Of a DNA stretch of 64,000 nucleotides, positions 31,858-40,200 are shown one piece after another. The notes beneath the pieces are model-generated. The model saw nothing but the letters and a program-made list of their open reading frames with translations, ran no database searches and was not told where the DNA came from. Each line of letters opens with the position of its first letter. The stretch's first letter is position 1. The position numbers and the translations under genes are program-made. Origin of the DNA: DATDAW01 sp036524675 (GTDB lineage: Bacteria > Verrucomicrobiota > Verrucomicrobiia > Chthoniobacterales > DASVRZ01); NCBI GenBank assembly GCA_036524675.1, contig DATDBU010000111.1:1-64000 (forward strand). Reading direction: 5' to 3'.

Positions 31858-32844
31858 TTATGCAAAGGTTGGCGCCGCGGGGCGATCACTTTTCGGGCCG
31901 TGGACGTTGAAGGCAATGAGCCGATCAATCAAGTCCTCCGGCCGCACGACTCCCGCAGGTTGCCCATTCTCGTCTATAACCGCCGCGAGTGAAAGACGCG
32001 CAGCGCGTAATTTGCGGATAACTTGATATGCGGGTTCGTCGAGTTGTGCTGTAACGATGCGCCGGAGGTGATGCCCGGCCCGCGTATCGAGACGGCCGTC
32101 GAGTAAAATATCGAACGCACGGACCAATCCAATGATTTTGCCGTTCTCATCGGTAACGGGCAGACGGTCGAGATGTCTTTCTTTGGAAACGGCAAGCACT
32201 TCGCCGACGGGAGTCTCCGATGTGATGACCGGAAATTGATCGAGCGAAAACATCACATCGCGGGCTTTGATATTCCGGAAATCGACAACGTTATGGATCA
32301 TTTCGCGTTCCGTGGATGTAAGCGAGCCGCTTTTTTCGACCTCCACAGCGTACGCCTTCAATTCGTCGCGTGCGATAAACAAATTGCGGCTCTCCTCCAT
32401 ATGAAAAACCCGCTTGCCGATCGAAACGAGCACCTGAACAAGAGGAGAGAATGCCGTTGTTACAAAGGTTAAAATCTCCGAAAAGCCAGCCAGCAACCGG
32501 TACGGGAAACGCCGAAAAATGGACCTTGGAAGCATCTCGAGAAAAATGATCCACGTCGGAATGGCGAGCCCGAAAGCAACCAGATAGCCGATGTTTCCAA
32601 ATTGATCCGTGCAAATGCGTGTTAGCAAAACCAGCGCGCTGATATTAATGAAGTCGGTGACGAGCAGCACCGTGAGCAGAAGACGCTCCGGTCGCCGGAG
32701 GAGGGCCTGCAGCCGGATGGCACGTGGATTTTTCAGCCGAACTTGATGGCTCAACCGCACAGGACTGATGGAAAGAATGCCAGCTTCGAGCCCTGCAAAA
32801 AGGAACGAAACGATGAAGCACAAAGCGAGCATGACCCACATCAT
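31858..32844 (-). CDS. CNNM/CBS-domain membrane protein (CorC/HlyC-type)
   Basis: A 328-residue protein with an N-terminal DUF21/CNNM membrane domain (about residues 1-150; SFLFAGLEAGILSISPVRLS at the start) and two CBS domains (about 185-310; for example HLDRLPVTDENGKIIGLVRA). A linker helix LTSTEREMIHNVVDFRNIKA joins them. Relatives of the CNNM family take part in magnesium or cobalt homeostasis. It lacks the C-terminal CorC_HlyC domain that the upstream paralogue has. Its start overlaps the upstream gene's stop by ATGA, indicating a coupled pair, probably forming a hetero-oligomer. Confidence 0.88.
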   Translation of the reverse strand: MMWVMLALCFIVSFLFAGLEAGILSISPVRLSHQVRLKNPRAIRLQALLRRPERLLLTVLLVTDFINISALVLLTRICTDQFGNIGYLVAFGLAIPTWIIFLEMLPRSIFRRFPYRLLAGFSEILTFVTTAFSPLVQVLVSIGKRVFHMEESRNLFIARDELKAYAVEVEKSGSLTSTEREMIHNVVDFRNIKARDVMFSLDQFPVITSETPVGEVLAVSKERHLDRLPVTDENGKIIGLVRAFDILLDGRLDTRAGHHLRRIVTAQLDEPAYQVIRKLRAARLSLAAVIDENGQPAGVVRPEDLIDRLIAFNVHGPKSDRPAAPTFA

Positions 32845-34121
32845 GGCGCAGCCGGCTCCCCGGCAGTATCAGCTCGATGGTCCGCCTCGGAAGCGAGTTT
32901 GGTCGTCGGTTCGATAAACACTTCCTGAATCCGCTTTCGGGTGGCGCGACGAATGCGCAATGTGTACCCGGCAATCTCCATGGAGAATCCTGGACGCGGC
33001 ACGTGACCGAGCGCATTGAAAATATAGCCGCCTATCGTATCGAGACCTTCCTGCTTGAGGGGCGTTTCAAGTTTTTCAGAGATATCGTCGAGCCGGGCGT
33101 GACCGCTCACGATGAGTCGTCCGTTGCCAAGATCTTCAATATAAAGTTCGGTGCCGAGTGGGACGGCGTCGCTGATGATTTCTTCGACGATGTCAGAGAA
33201 CGTGACTACGCCGCCGGTGCCGCCATATTCGTCGACGACGATTGCGAGCCGCTGGGGATGATGGAGAAAACTCTTGAGCAGATTCAAGGCATTCATTGTT
33301 TCCGAAACGAAGGAGGGCGGGATGAGCATTTCGGTGTAGTGCGCCGTGGGATTGTCCAGGAACGTTGCCACGTCAAGGATGCCGAGAATTTCGTCGGGGC
33401 TTGCGCCATAGACCGGGACGAGGCGGCGCCTTTTGGTTCGCAGCTGTGCGATGGCGGTCTCGTTATCGAGGTCATCGGGCAGGGTAAAACTATCGACGCG
33501 TGGCGTCATGCAGTCCTTGGCCGTTTTATCGCCGAGCTTCATGATCTCGACGATGATCTCGCGCTCCTGCGGGTCGATGATGCCTGTTTCTTCGCCGAGG
33601 GCCATCAAAGTGGCGAATTCACCTTCACTCAAAGTGTCCGCCGGGTTGAGATTTTTCGGCGTAATCACTTTAGCGATGCCTTCAGTCATCCGGTGCAGCA
33701 CGTCGCAGACTGGGCCGAGAACGGGCATTGCAAGTCTGAGGTACCAGACCGCCGGCCGGGCAAGGAGCAGGGGATCGGCAAGTGCCAACATCTTGGGGAG
33801 GAGATCGCACAGCAGCACGACGAGAGTAAACAGCCCCAGCGAATTCAGCCAAATCGGGAGAACTGGCATAAAGGGCAGAACCTGAACAAGATACAGACAC
33901 AACAATACCAGCGGAATATTTACCAGAACGTCTGAAAGCAGGATCACGCACAGAAGCCGCCGGCGATCCTGCATCAGCCGCTCCATCACCAGCCCCAACG
34001 CGGGATTTCGCTGTTTCTTGAGCGGCGACGCCTGAAGAGAAAACAGGGCCGTTTCCATGCCCGAGAAAAATGCGGACGCGCCCACCAAAGCCACAAGTAG
34101 GTAGTAAACCAGGTAGTCCAC
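32841..34121 (-). CDS. CNNM/CBS/CorC-domain membrane protein
   Basis: A 426-residue member of the same family as the downstream gene with the full domain set: CNNM/DUF21 (about 1-180; ASAFFSGMETALFSLQASPL at the start), a linker FATLMALGEETGIIDPQER, two CBS domains (about 200-315) and the CorC_HlyC domain (about 330-405) preceded by VVDEYGGTGGVVTFSDIVEE. Family members modulate metal-ion efflux. It is the first gene of the two-gene CNNM unit, divergent from the DUF309 gene by 125 bp. Confidence 0.92.
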   Translation of the reverse strand: MDYLVYYLLVALVGASAFFSGMETALFSLQASPLKKQRNPALGLVMERLMQDRRRLLCVILLSDVLVNIPLVLLCLYLVQVLPFMPVLPIWLNSLGLFTLVVLLCDLLPKMLALADPLLLARPAVWYLRLAMPVLGPVCDVLHRMTEGIAKVITPKNLNPADTLSEGEFATLMALGEETGIIDPQEREIIVEIMKLGDKTAKDCMTPRVDSFTLPDDLDNETAIAQLRTKRRRLVPVYGASPDEILGILDVATFLDNPTAHYTEMLIPPSFVSETMNALNLLKSFLHHPQRLAIVVDEYGGTGGVVTFSDIVEEIISDAVPLGTELYIEDLGNGRLIVSGHARLDDISEKLETPLKQEGLDTIGGYIFNALGHVPRPGFSMEIAGYTLRIRRATRKRIQEVFIEPTTKLASEADHRADTAGEPAAP

Positions 34122-34246
34122 CTCGGATATCTACGACGGGACCGCTGGTTCTGGGAAAAATCCCCATCCAGGTTCTGGCACGTTGACCGATTGCCGGTCC
34201 CGGCCCGTTATGGTAGCCTCGGTTTTCAGAAAGACATCCGCTTGGG

Positions 34247-34717
34247 ATGAAAAAAAGTGATCGAATCTCAGAATTTGTAAAGGATTTAGCGCCAGAGGCG
34301 GAATCGGAGTTCGACCGCTGCTATCTGGGATATTTTGCGTGCTTCAATCGAGGTGAGTATTACGAGGCTCACGACGTTCTCGAGCACCTCTGGCTGAAAA
34401 ACCGCGATGAGAATCACCGATTTTTCAAAGGATTGATCCAGGTCGCTGGAGCGTTTGTGCATTTGCAAAAGCAATATCGCCGCCCCGATCACCCCAAGGA
34501 CGGCCGCCGCCTTTATCCCGCCGTGCGCCTTTTTGCGCTAGGCATGGAAAATTTGGCGGGATATCGCCCCCGGTATTTGGGGTTGGACCTGGAGAATCTT
34601 TTTCACATCTGCGAACAACACACTTCGGCGATTCTGGCGACCGATTTTTCCAAGAATCCATGGAGTCCGCAGGACGCCCCGCACCTGGAGCTGCACGAGT
34701 TCGGCGGGCAGCCTTAG
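34247..34717 (+). CDS. DUF309-domain protein
   Basis: A 156-residue protein containing the DUF309 core: FACFNRGEYYEAHDVLEHLW near residue 30 and FFKGLIQVAGAFVHLQK near 62. E-x-H-x-x-x-E and the F-x-x-G-x-I-Q-x-A pattern define this all-helical family of unknown function, possibly metal-binding. It stands alone between divergent CNNM genes and the convergent DUF2017 gene. Confidence 0.88.
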   Translation: MKKSDRISEFVKDLAPEAESEFDRCYLGYFACFNRGEYYEAHDVLEHLWLKNRDENHRFFKGLIQVAGAFVHLQKQYRRPDHPKDGRRLYPAVRLFALGMENLAGYRPRYLGLDLENLFHICEQHTSAILATDFSKNPWSPQDAPHLELHEFGGQP

Positions 34718-34761
34718 CTCGGGTTAAACCAAGGGACCCAACCGGATCACCCGCGCCATCA

Positions 34762-35277
34762 CTATAACCCTGAGATGATCAGTTCCTGCAGGAACGCGTA
34801 GATGCTGATTTGATACAGGGCGAGATCCCGCAAGGAAGTCAGTTTCGACTGAAACGGCCTCGAAAGTTCCTCCTCCGTGAAGGCAAAACGCGCTGCGAGC
34901 ACGAGCCGCGCCTGGTTTAGTGCGCTGAGCCATGCATCGACGTGATCCATCGGAATTTGGAGTCGATAGGGGAAATCGTCGTCGTCACCTTCGGCTTCGC
35001 ACAAATATTCCTGAATGTCGTGCTGCACCTGCGCCACCGAGGAAGCAAATTGCAGCTTCAATTCCGGAACCACATATTCTTCCCAATCCTTTTTTAGACC
35101 CTCCGATGCGGCACCCGGCGATGCCGCGGAGTCGATCGGGCTGGAGTAAAGACGCGAACTCGCAGACGTTTCTCCACGAGGATCAGTGGCGCTCGGAATC
35201 TGCTTGATTAACTCGGCAAGGAATGGATCCAGGGCGATGAATTCGAGGAGGGTATCGCCATTTTTTCGGAATTGCAT
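34762..35277 (-). CDS. DUF2017-family protein
   Basis: A 171-residue protein from the ATG at 35277 (the frame is open further upstream but there it runs across the clpS gene in another frame). Features are MQFRKNGDTLLEFIALDPFL at the start, a Ser/Pro-rich linker near residue 45, WEEYVVPELKLQFASSVAQV near 68, YRLQIPMDHVDAWLSALNQ near 105, and YQISIYAFLQELI at the end. DUF2017 genes commonly follow clpS, as here (64 bp gap), so a role near ClpAP-dependent proteolysis is likely but unproven. Confidence 0.85.
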   Translation of the reverse strand: MQFRKNGDTLLEFIALDPFLAELIKQIPSATDPRGETSASSRLYSSPIDSAASPGAASEGLKKDWEEYVVPELKLQFASSVAQVQHDIQEYLCEAEGDDDDFPYRLQIPMDHVDAWLSALNQARLVLAARFAFTEEELSRPFQSKLTSLRDLALYQISIYAFLQELIISGL

Positions 35278-35341
35278 GGGCTGAAAATTGAGGGACCGGC
35301 GGCAGCAAATGTAATGCCAAATCTGTCGTCCGGCCAGGGCT

Positions 35342-35620
35342 TCAATTCTTTTCGATCGTTGCCAGCAAAAGGTATCCGTGCAGCTGCTGCACATACATTT
35401 CTGCTGTCTCGCGAATGCCGCTCCAAACGACGGAACGGCCCTTTTCATGCACTTCGAGCATGTGTTTCTCGGCTTTCTCTTTGGCGAAACCGAAAACACG
35501 CTGAAAAACGAGCGTGACATAGCTCATCAAATTCACCGGATCGTTGTGAACAACGACATTCCATGCGCGTTCCACGGTTTCCTCAGTCTTGTGTTTGGGG
35601 GCGGTGAGAATTTCAGCCAT
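35342..35620 (-). CDS. clpS: ClpS adaptor of the ClpAP protease
   Basis: A 92-residue N-end-rule adaptor, started at the ATG at 35620. The binding core WNVVVHNDPVNLMSYVTLVF (about residue 20) contains the N-D-x-x-N/M residues of the N-degron pocket, and EKHMLEVHEKGRSVVWSG (about 52) contains the His pair. It delivers proteins carrying N-terminal Leu, Phe, Tyr or Trp to ClpA. The Aat transferase that creates such N-degrons is encoded upstream at 29.4 kb. Its start overlaps the stop of the preceding gene by 8 bp. Confidence 0.95.
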   Translation of the reverse strand: MAEILTAPKHKTEETVERAWNVVVHNDPVNLMSYVTLVFQRVFGFAKEKAEKHMLEVHEKGRSVVWSGIRETAEMYVQQLHGYLLLATIEKN

Positions 35621-36215
35621 GCGATTCGGACCACTCGTTCTTTGGGGCCAGGATATTCTCCACCACAACGCGGGCTTCTTCCAGTCTCGAGGCGATTTGA
35701 ATTTCGCTCCAATCCGGCGCTCCAAGGGTTAATTCCTGAAATACGTACGCCATGGCTGCAACTCGGGCGCCAATCGAAAACACACCGCAGCGCGCTCCGA
35801 AAACGGTCGCCAAATGCCCCGGCGTGTCGCCTTTGCCTGCCGCAACGGTCAGTTTTTGCAGCGCCTTTGCCCCATTGGGTGGGCTATGTTTCAAAAGCAA
35901 TCGTCCTGCGCGTGCGCTAGCCTCCTGCATGGATTTGGGCAACGCGTCCAAACCATTTTGATCGAGGGCCACCAATTCGCGCCCGAGATGCGATCCGCCA
36001 AGCGCCATTGCTTCTCTCAAAACAGGTAAAAGAACAGGCAACACCGTATGCAGCCACGGCTCCCAGTTGTGATCTGTTATGCGAAATCCGGCTCGAAATG
36101 TCACCGGTCCCATCGCGGCGGCAGCAGGATTCGCCAGCCGGGTTACGCGGATGCATTCTTCAAGCGCTGCAGAGACCCCTTGCAGATTCCCCATTCGTTT
36201 CGTCGGTTCCAACAC
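35613..36215 (-). CDS. Unrecognised ~200-residue protein upstream of clpS
   Basis: A 200-residue helical, soluble protein rich in Ala, Gly and Leu with no motif I recognise. Segments such as LHTVLPVLLPVLREAMALGG (about residue 56) and GARCGVFSIGARVAAMAYVF (about 140) suggest a helical bundle. No signal peptide. Its stop overlaps the clpS start by 8 bp, so the two are translated together, and DUF2017 follows clpS. It might be part of the same proteolysis-related unit; that is only inference from position. The start could also lie at the internal ATG at residue 8. Confidence 0.6.
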   Translation of the reverse strand: MLEPTKRMGNLQGVSAALEECIRVTRLANPAAAAMGPVTFRAGFRITDHNWEPWLHTVLPVLLPVLREAMALGGSHLGRELVALDQNGLDALPKSMQEASARAGRLLLKHSPPNGAKALQKLTVAAGKGDTPGHLATVFGARCGVFSIGARVAAMAYVFQELTLGAPDWSEIQIASRLEEARVVVENILAPKNEWSESHG

Positions 36216-36296
36216 AGCCCGGAGGGTATCACTGAAACCCGAAACTTTAAACCGCCTATGTGACTCTCAGTTTTTCCGTGATAGCTGTCCCCTACG

Positions 36297-37286
36297 ATGA
36301 ACCGCATTGACCGGCTGACTGGCATGATTTTGCTCCTGCAGGGGCATCGTGTGATCACGGCGGAGCAAATGGCGGAACATTTTGAGATCAGCGTGCGGAC
36401 GGTGTATCGGGACCTTCTGGCACTGGGAGAGGCTGGGGTGCCGATTATGGGCGAAGCAGGCGTTGGTTACAGCCTCATGCGCGGGTATCACATTCCACCG
36501 GTGATGTTCACGGAGGACGAAGCGGCTGCGCTGTTTTTGAGCGGAGAAATCGCGGAACAAGTAGCAGATGAATCCCTGCGTGCAGCGCTGCGGTCGGCTC
36601 TCCTGAAAGTGCGGTCAGTGCTGCCCCGGGAACGGCATGATTATCTGAACCGGCTCAAAAAAGCCGTCGATGTTCAACTGCCGGCATCGCGCGAGGGTGG
36701 CAACGGGCAGGAACATGAGCGCGAGCATGGTCTACTGATGCCGCTGCAGCACGCAGTGGTGCGCCGGCAGCGCGTGAGCCTCACTTACGATGCTGGTGGC
36801 CGCGGAGAGATCACGACGCGGACCGTTGAGCCGCTGGGAATTCTGTTTTACGGGAAAGAATGGCACCTCATCGCTTATTGCCGGCTACGGCAGGATTTCC
36901 GGGATTTCCGGATGGATCGCATCGTCGGCTGGAAGGTGTTGCCCGAGATCTTTTCAGGGCATGAGGACTTTTCATTGAAGGCGTTTCTGGCGGATGAAAT
37001 CAGCAGGCATGAGCTCACGCCGGTAACCGCCGTCTTTCGCTCGGATACCATCGAACGCGTTCGTCGCGAATGGCGGTATGCGCCCAAAACGGAGCAGTCG
37101 TTACCAGATGGCCGCGTGAAAGTGGAAATACTCGCCTGGTCCGTGGATTGGATCGCTGGATGGCTGTTGGGTTTCGGAGATGCGATGGAGATCCTGCAGC
37201 CGACGGAGCTGCGGGAGCGGGTGAGACAGGCTGCGCTCGCCATTGCAGACAACCACGGAAGAAGACTAGCTGGAAAGCCAGCATAG
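36297..37286 (+). CDS. WYL-domain transcriptional regulator (YafY-like)
   Basis: A 329-residue regulator. The N-terminal winged helix is MNRIDRLTGMILLLQGHRVI, with the recognition helix around FEISVRTVYRDLLALGEAGV (residues 28-47). A helical linker follows, and the WYL domain (about 155-235) has TVEPLGILFYGKEWHLIAYC and DFRDFRMDRI. The C-terminal WCX extension (about 245-325) ends the protein. WYL regulators sense small ligands or nucleic acids. The glyoxalase-fold gene 212 bp downstream is a common neighbour of YafY-type regulators and a likely target. Confidence 0.93.
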   Translation: MNRIDRLTGMILLLQGHRVITAEQMAEHFEISVRTVYRDLLALGEAGVPIMGEAGVGYSLMRGYHIPPVMFTEDEAAALFLSGEIAEQVADESLRAALRSALLKVRSVLPRERHDYLNRLKKAVDVQLPASREGGNGQEHEREHGLLMPLQHAVVRRQRVSLTYDAGGRGEITTRTVEPLGILFYGKEWHLIAYCRLRQDFRDFRMDRIVGWKVLPEIFSGHEDFSLKAFLADEISRHELTPVTAVFRSDTIERVRREWRYAPKTEQSLPDGRVKVEILAWSVDWIAGWLLGFGDAMEILQPTELRERVRQAALAIADNHGRRLAGKPA

Positions 37287-37289
37287 AAT

Positions 37290-37378
37290 CTTAATCCTAC
37301 TCTTACTCGTGGTCGTAATCGCAACCGTCCTTTCCCTGCATTCGTCCTCCGATTCAAAAATGAGGCAGTAGGATTAAG
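37290..37378. repeat. Intergenic dyad of TAATCCTAC words
   Basis: CTTAATCCTAC (37290-37300) has a perfect inverted copy GTAGGATTAAG (37368-37378). Between them are further TTACTCGT/GTAATCG words. It lies between the WYL regulator and the VOC gene; the same word family occurs at 44953-45039 and 48422-48510. Confidence 0.75.
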
Positions 37379-37497
37379 AGGTTTGGCGAAGGTAAAAAAA
37401 CTCTCCTGACATAGGGTTGTCAGTGGCTGGTGGTTTGTTGCTCCCGTTCCTGCGAATTCAGCGCGGGACTTAAAAACTCACAACCCATCCCAAACCC

Positions 37498-37869
37498 ATG
37501 AAAAACAACGCATTGAACTGGTTCGAAATCTTTGTTGAAGACTTCGATCGCGCAAAACGCTTCTACGAAACCATCCTGAACGCTCAATTGCAGGACACGG
37601 ACTTCCAGGGAGGCAATATGGCAATCTTTCCGTACGACTCGGACAATGGCACCGGTGGTTCTCTTGCTAAAATGGAGGGAAACGCTCCGGGGCCGGGCGG
37701 AACCATTGTCTATTTGAACGTTGAAGGAGACCTCGACGGTGTGCTGGAACGCATACCGGCGGCTGGCGGCAAGGTGCTCCGGGGCCGATTCGACATTGCT
37801 CCGCATGGTTTCATCGGGGTCTTTCAAGACAGCGAAGGAAACGTGGTAGGCCTGCACAGCATGTCGTAG
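37498..37869 (+). CDS. VOC-family (glyoxalase/bleomycin resistance fold) protein
   Basis: A 123-residue single-module VOC protein with the start LNWFEIFVEDFDRAKRFYET (about residue 6), the GGTIVYLNVEGDLDGVLERI segment (about 74) and GFIGVFQDSEGNVVGLHS at the end, where E is a metal ligand. Such YdeN/YkcA-like proteins are metal-dependent dioxygenases, lyases or binding proteins; the substrate is not evident. It follows a WYL regulator. A 30-bp perfect palindrome lies 42 bp after its stop. Confidence 0.9.
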   Translation: MKNNALNWFEIFVEDFDRAKRFYETILNAQLQDTDFQGGNMAIFPYDSDNGTGGSLAKMEGNAPGPGGTIVYLNVEGDLDGVLERIPAAGGKVLRGRFDIAPHGFIGVFQDSEGNVVGLHSMS

Positions 37870-37911
37870 GTGCTGGGTGCTGTCGGCAGGCTGCCGTGCG
37901 GTCCATGGCGC

Positions 37912-37941
37912 GAATTTTTCGATGGATCCATCGAAAAATTC
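37912..37941. terminator. 30-bp perfect palindrome between the VOC gene and tetR
   Basis: GAATTTTTCGATGGATCCAT followed by CGAAAAATTC is a perfect palindrome without loop. It could fold as a long hairpin terminating the VOC transcript (a T-run is inside the arm, not after it) or serve as a dimer-binding site near the tetR promoter. Its role is undecided. Confidence 0.45.
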
Positions 37942-37948
37942 ACTTGTA

Positions 37949-37966
37949 GTTGACTAAATAGTAAAC
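37949..37966. promoter_or_regulatory. Putative TetR operator 1
   Basis: GTTGACTAAATAGTAAAC, an 18-bp dyad with outer GTT/AAC and inner CTA/TAG half-sites, 12 bp before the tetR start. The same dyad recurs at 38631 on the other side of the gene, so it is very probably the binding site of this TetR protein, giving autoregulation. Confidence 0.75.
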
Positions 37967-37978
37967 TAAATCTTCGCC

Positions 37979-38596
37979 ATGGGCCGCACGAGTAATGCCA
38001 AAGAACGTTTGATGAATGCCGCGCTGGAGTTGATTTGGGAGCGGAGCTACGGACAGGTGACTATCGATGCCATTTGCGACCAGGCGAAGGTCAAAAAAGG
38101 CAGCTTTTACTATTTCTTCGACTCCAAATCCGAACTCGCCGTGGCAGCCTTGGAAGAAAACTGGGCGAACTGCAACAAAGCAAAATGGGACAAAGTTTTC
38201 TCGGCATCAACATCTCCGCTGGAGCGCATCCGGAGTTTCTTTCAATTCAGCTACGAGGGTCAAGTCGAGCTGCAAAAGGAATACGGGCAGGTGCTGGGCT
38301 GTGCGTGTTTTTCCCTCGGCTCGGAGATCAGCACCCAAGACGAAGCCATTCGCGTCAAGACACAGGAGATTCTTCAGCGGCAGATTCGTTATTTCGAATC
38401 GGCGATTCGCGATGCACAGGCCGAGGGTTCCATTCCCGCCGGCGACGCTACGGCAAAGGCGAAATGCCTGTTTGCCCTGTTCGAAGGGAGCCTGGGGCAG
38501 GCACGCATTCAAAATGACCTGGAGTTCTTGCGCGTCCTTCCTGAAACAGCGATGGAGCTGCTAGGCGCCAAAGCTCTCGAAGCTGTTGCCGGCTGA
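37979..38596 (+). CDS. TetR/AcrR-family transcriptional regulator
   Basis: A 205-residue repressor. The HTH is SNAKERLMNAALELIWERSY, GQVTIDAICDQAKVKKGSFY and YFFDSKSELAVAAL (residues 4-60). The C-terminal ligand domain begins with WDKVFSASTSPLERIRSFFQ and contains a CACFSLGSEIS segment near residue 115, as in the TetR_C_39/AcrR-like subgroup with CxC. It sits between two copies of an 18-bp palindrome and just upstream of an RND pump, so it probably represses itself and the pump. The ATG has no Shine-Dalgarno. Confidence 0.93.
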   Translation: MGRTSNAKERLMNAALELIWERSYGQVTIDAICDQAKVKKGSFYYFFDSKSELAVAALEENWANCNKAKWDKVFSASTSPLERIRSFFQFSYEGQVELQKEYGQVLGCACFSLGSEISTQDEAIRVKTQEILQRQIRYFESAIRDAQAEGSIPAGDATAKAKCLFALFEGSLGQARIQNDLEFLRVLPETAMELLGAKALEAVAG

Positions 38597-38630
38597 ACCT
38601 AGAACCCGCACCATTTTTTTTGGGCAGTTT

Positions 38631-38648
38631 GTTTACTAAATAGACAAC
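38631..38648. promoter_or_regulatory. Putative TetR operator 2, before the small protein and RND pump
   Basis: GTTTACTAAATAGACAAC shares the GTT-2N-CTAAATAG-2N-AAC layout with the copy at 37949. It lies 37 bp before the small 80-residue gene that leads into the RND efflux genes, at the expected promoter position. Confidence 0.75.
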
Positions 38649-38684
38649 TACAACTCGACGTATACCAAACCGAAACCACTGATC

Positions 38685-38927
38685 ATGTCATCATCACCGG
38701 AAAATACGAGTGTTCTCCCCGAATATTGCAGCCGCGTACGCGTAGCCATCGCCGATCTCAAAGGCCGGCTGCAGGAGCGGTACGAACGCGTTTTTCCCGA
38801 GCGTTCCGTGCTTATCCACAAAGCCATCGAAGAAGCGGAAGCGCTCGCATGGCGCACCTCGTTCCCGCACCTGTTCCTACCGGAACTTGCCGAGGATCGG
38901 ATCGCCCGCCTCGCACTTGCCGCCTGA
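38685..38927 (+). CDS. Small protein leading the RND efflux operon
   Basis: An 80-residue protein, helical and charged, with no motif I recognise. The sequence contains VAIADLKGRLQERYERVF and ALAWRTSFPHLFLPELAEDR; no signal peptide, no membrane helix. It sits between the second TetR operator and the RND adaptor gene (55 bp gap) in the same direction and is likely made with the pump. Composition and codon use look normal. A regulator- or pump-associated role is only an inference. Confidence 0.65.
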   Translation: MSSSPENTSVLPEYCSRVRVAIADLKGRLQERYERVFPERSVLIHKAIEEAEALAWRTSFPHLFLPELAEDRIARLALAA

Positions 38928-38982
38928 GCCAACACCGCGCCACCCCCGCTCAGCAAAACCTTAACCTGAAAATTTCGATAAC

Positions 38983-40152
38983 ATGCTACTCAAACCACTT
39001 TACCTCCTGACCGGCCTGTCTCTCGCCGTCGCTTTGCTCAACGGCTGCGGCCGGAGTACCGCTCAAACCCAGCAGCCGCCTCCGCCCGTGGTAACCATTG
39101 CTCCGGTGCAGCAGCGGGAGATCACGGAATGGGACGAATTTACCGGACGAGTGGATGCTGTTGAATCCGTCGAAGTGCGTCCGCGCGTGTCGGGGCACAT
39201 CGAGGAAGTCCGGTTTCAGTCCGGGCAAATGGTGAAAAAGGGGGACGTGCTTTTTGTGATCGATCCGCGTTGGTACAGAGCGGATTTCGAGCAGCGCCAA
39301 GCCGACGTGGAACAGGCGAAAGCCCGTCTCGACAACGCGGAACGCCAGGCCAAACGTGCTGCGCGCCTGCTTTCCACTCGGGCCATTTCCACCGATGAAG
39401 CCGACACAACGGAATCCACGTATCAAGCGGCCAAAGCGGCTCTGGTTTCAGCGCAAGCCGTAATGGAGTCGGCGCGACTCGATCTCGAAAATACGGAGAT
39501 CCGCGCGCCAATCGATGGCCGTGTCAGCCGTGCCCTGTTGACGACGGGCAACTATGTAAGCGGCATCGCCGGTTCCGCGACATTCCTGACGAGCATCGTT
39601 TCCGTGGATCCGATCTATGTTTATGCCGACGTGGATGAAAACTCGCTTCTGAAGTTCAACGCGCTGGCTGAGAAGCGGAAGAACGAAGACGGAAACCCGA
39701 TGTCCATCGAGCTGGAACTGGCTGACGAAGAGGGCTTTCCGCATCGCGGGCAAATCGAATCGTTCAACAACCGCCTCGACCCCAACACCGGCACAATTTT
39801 GTTGCGCGCCGTATTTCCCAACCCGGAAGGCCGCATTGTGCCGGGTCTGTTTGCGCGGATCCGTGTGCCGGCCACTGGGAAGTATCCGGCCGTGCTCGTC
39901 GATGAAGCAGCGATTGGAACCGATCAAGCGCAGAAATACGTGCTGACCATCGGTGACAAAAATACCGTCGAATACCGGAAAGTGAATCTCGGACCGGCAA
40001 TCGAAGGGAAACGCGTCGTCCGCTCCGGACTTCGGCCCGGGGAAAAAATCGTCGTTAACGGCCTGCAACGCGCCCGTCCTGGATTCCCTGTGACGCCGCA
40101 GGAGCAGGTAGCCGTGGTGCCGGAATCGGCTCCGAAAACGGTTTCCCGCTAA
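38983..40152 (+). CDS. RND efflux periplasmic adaptor lipoprotein (MexE/AcrA-like)
   Basis: A 389-residue membrane-fusion protein. The leader ends in LLNGC, giving lipid-anchored Cys22. Then the barrel-sandwich halves: VEVRPRVSGHIEEVRFQSGQ with VKKGDVLFVIDPR (about residue 65), a ~60-residue coiled-coil hairpin with two antiparallel helices (QRQADVEQAKARLDNAERQA), and ENTEIRAPIDGRVSRALLTT (about 168). The beta-barrel and membrane-proximal domain follow up to about residue 370. It is MexE/AcrA type and bridges the permease downstream to an outer-membrane channel, which is not encoded here. Confidence 0.95.
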   Translation: MLLKPLYLLTGLSLAVALLNGCGRSTAQTQQPPPPVVTIAPVQQREITEWDEFTGRVDAVESVEVRPRVSGHIEEVRFQSGQMVKKGDVLFVIDPRWYRADFEQRQADVEQAKARLDNAERQAKRAARLLSTRAISTDEADTTESTYQAAKAALVSAQAVMESARLDLENTEIRAPIDGRVSRALLTTGNYVSGIAGSATFLTSIVSVDPIYVYADVDENSLLKFNALAEKRKNEDGNPMSIELELADEEGFPHRGQIESFNNRLDPNTGTILLRAVFPNPEGRIVPGLFARIRVPATGKYPAVLVDEAAIGTDQAQKYVLTIGDKNTVEYRKVNLGPAIEGKRVVRSGLRPGEKIVVNGLQRARPGFPVTPQEQVAVVPESAPKTVSR

Positions 40153-40200
40153 GGGGATCGGAAATCAACAAACTAGGGAAAACGAACCGTTCGGAGGCCC

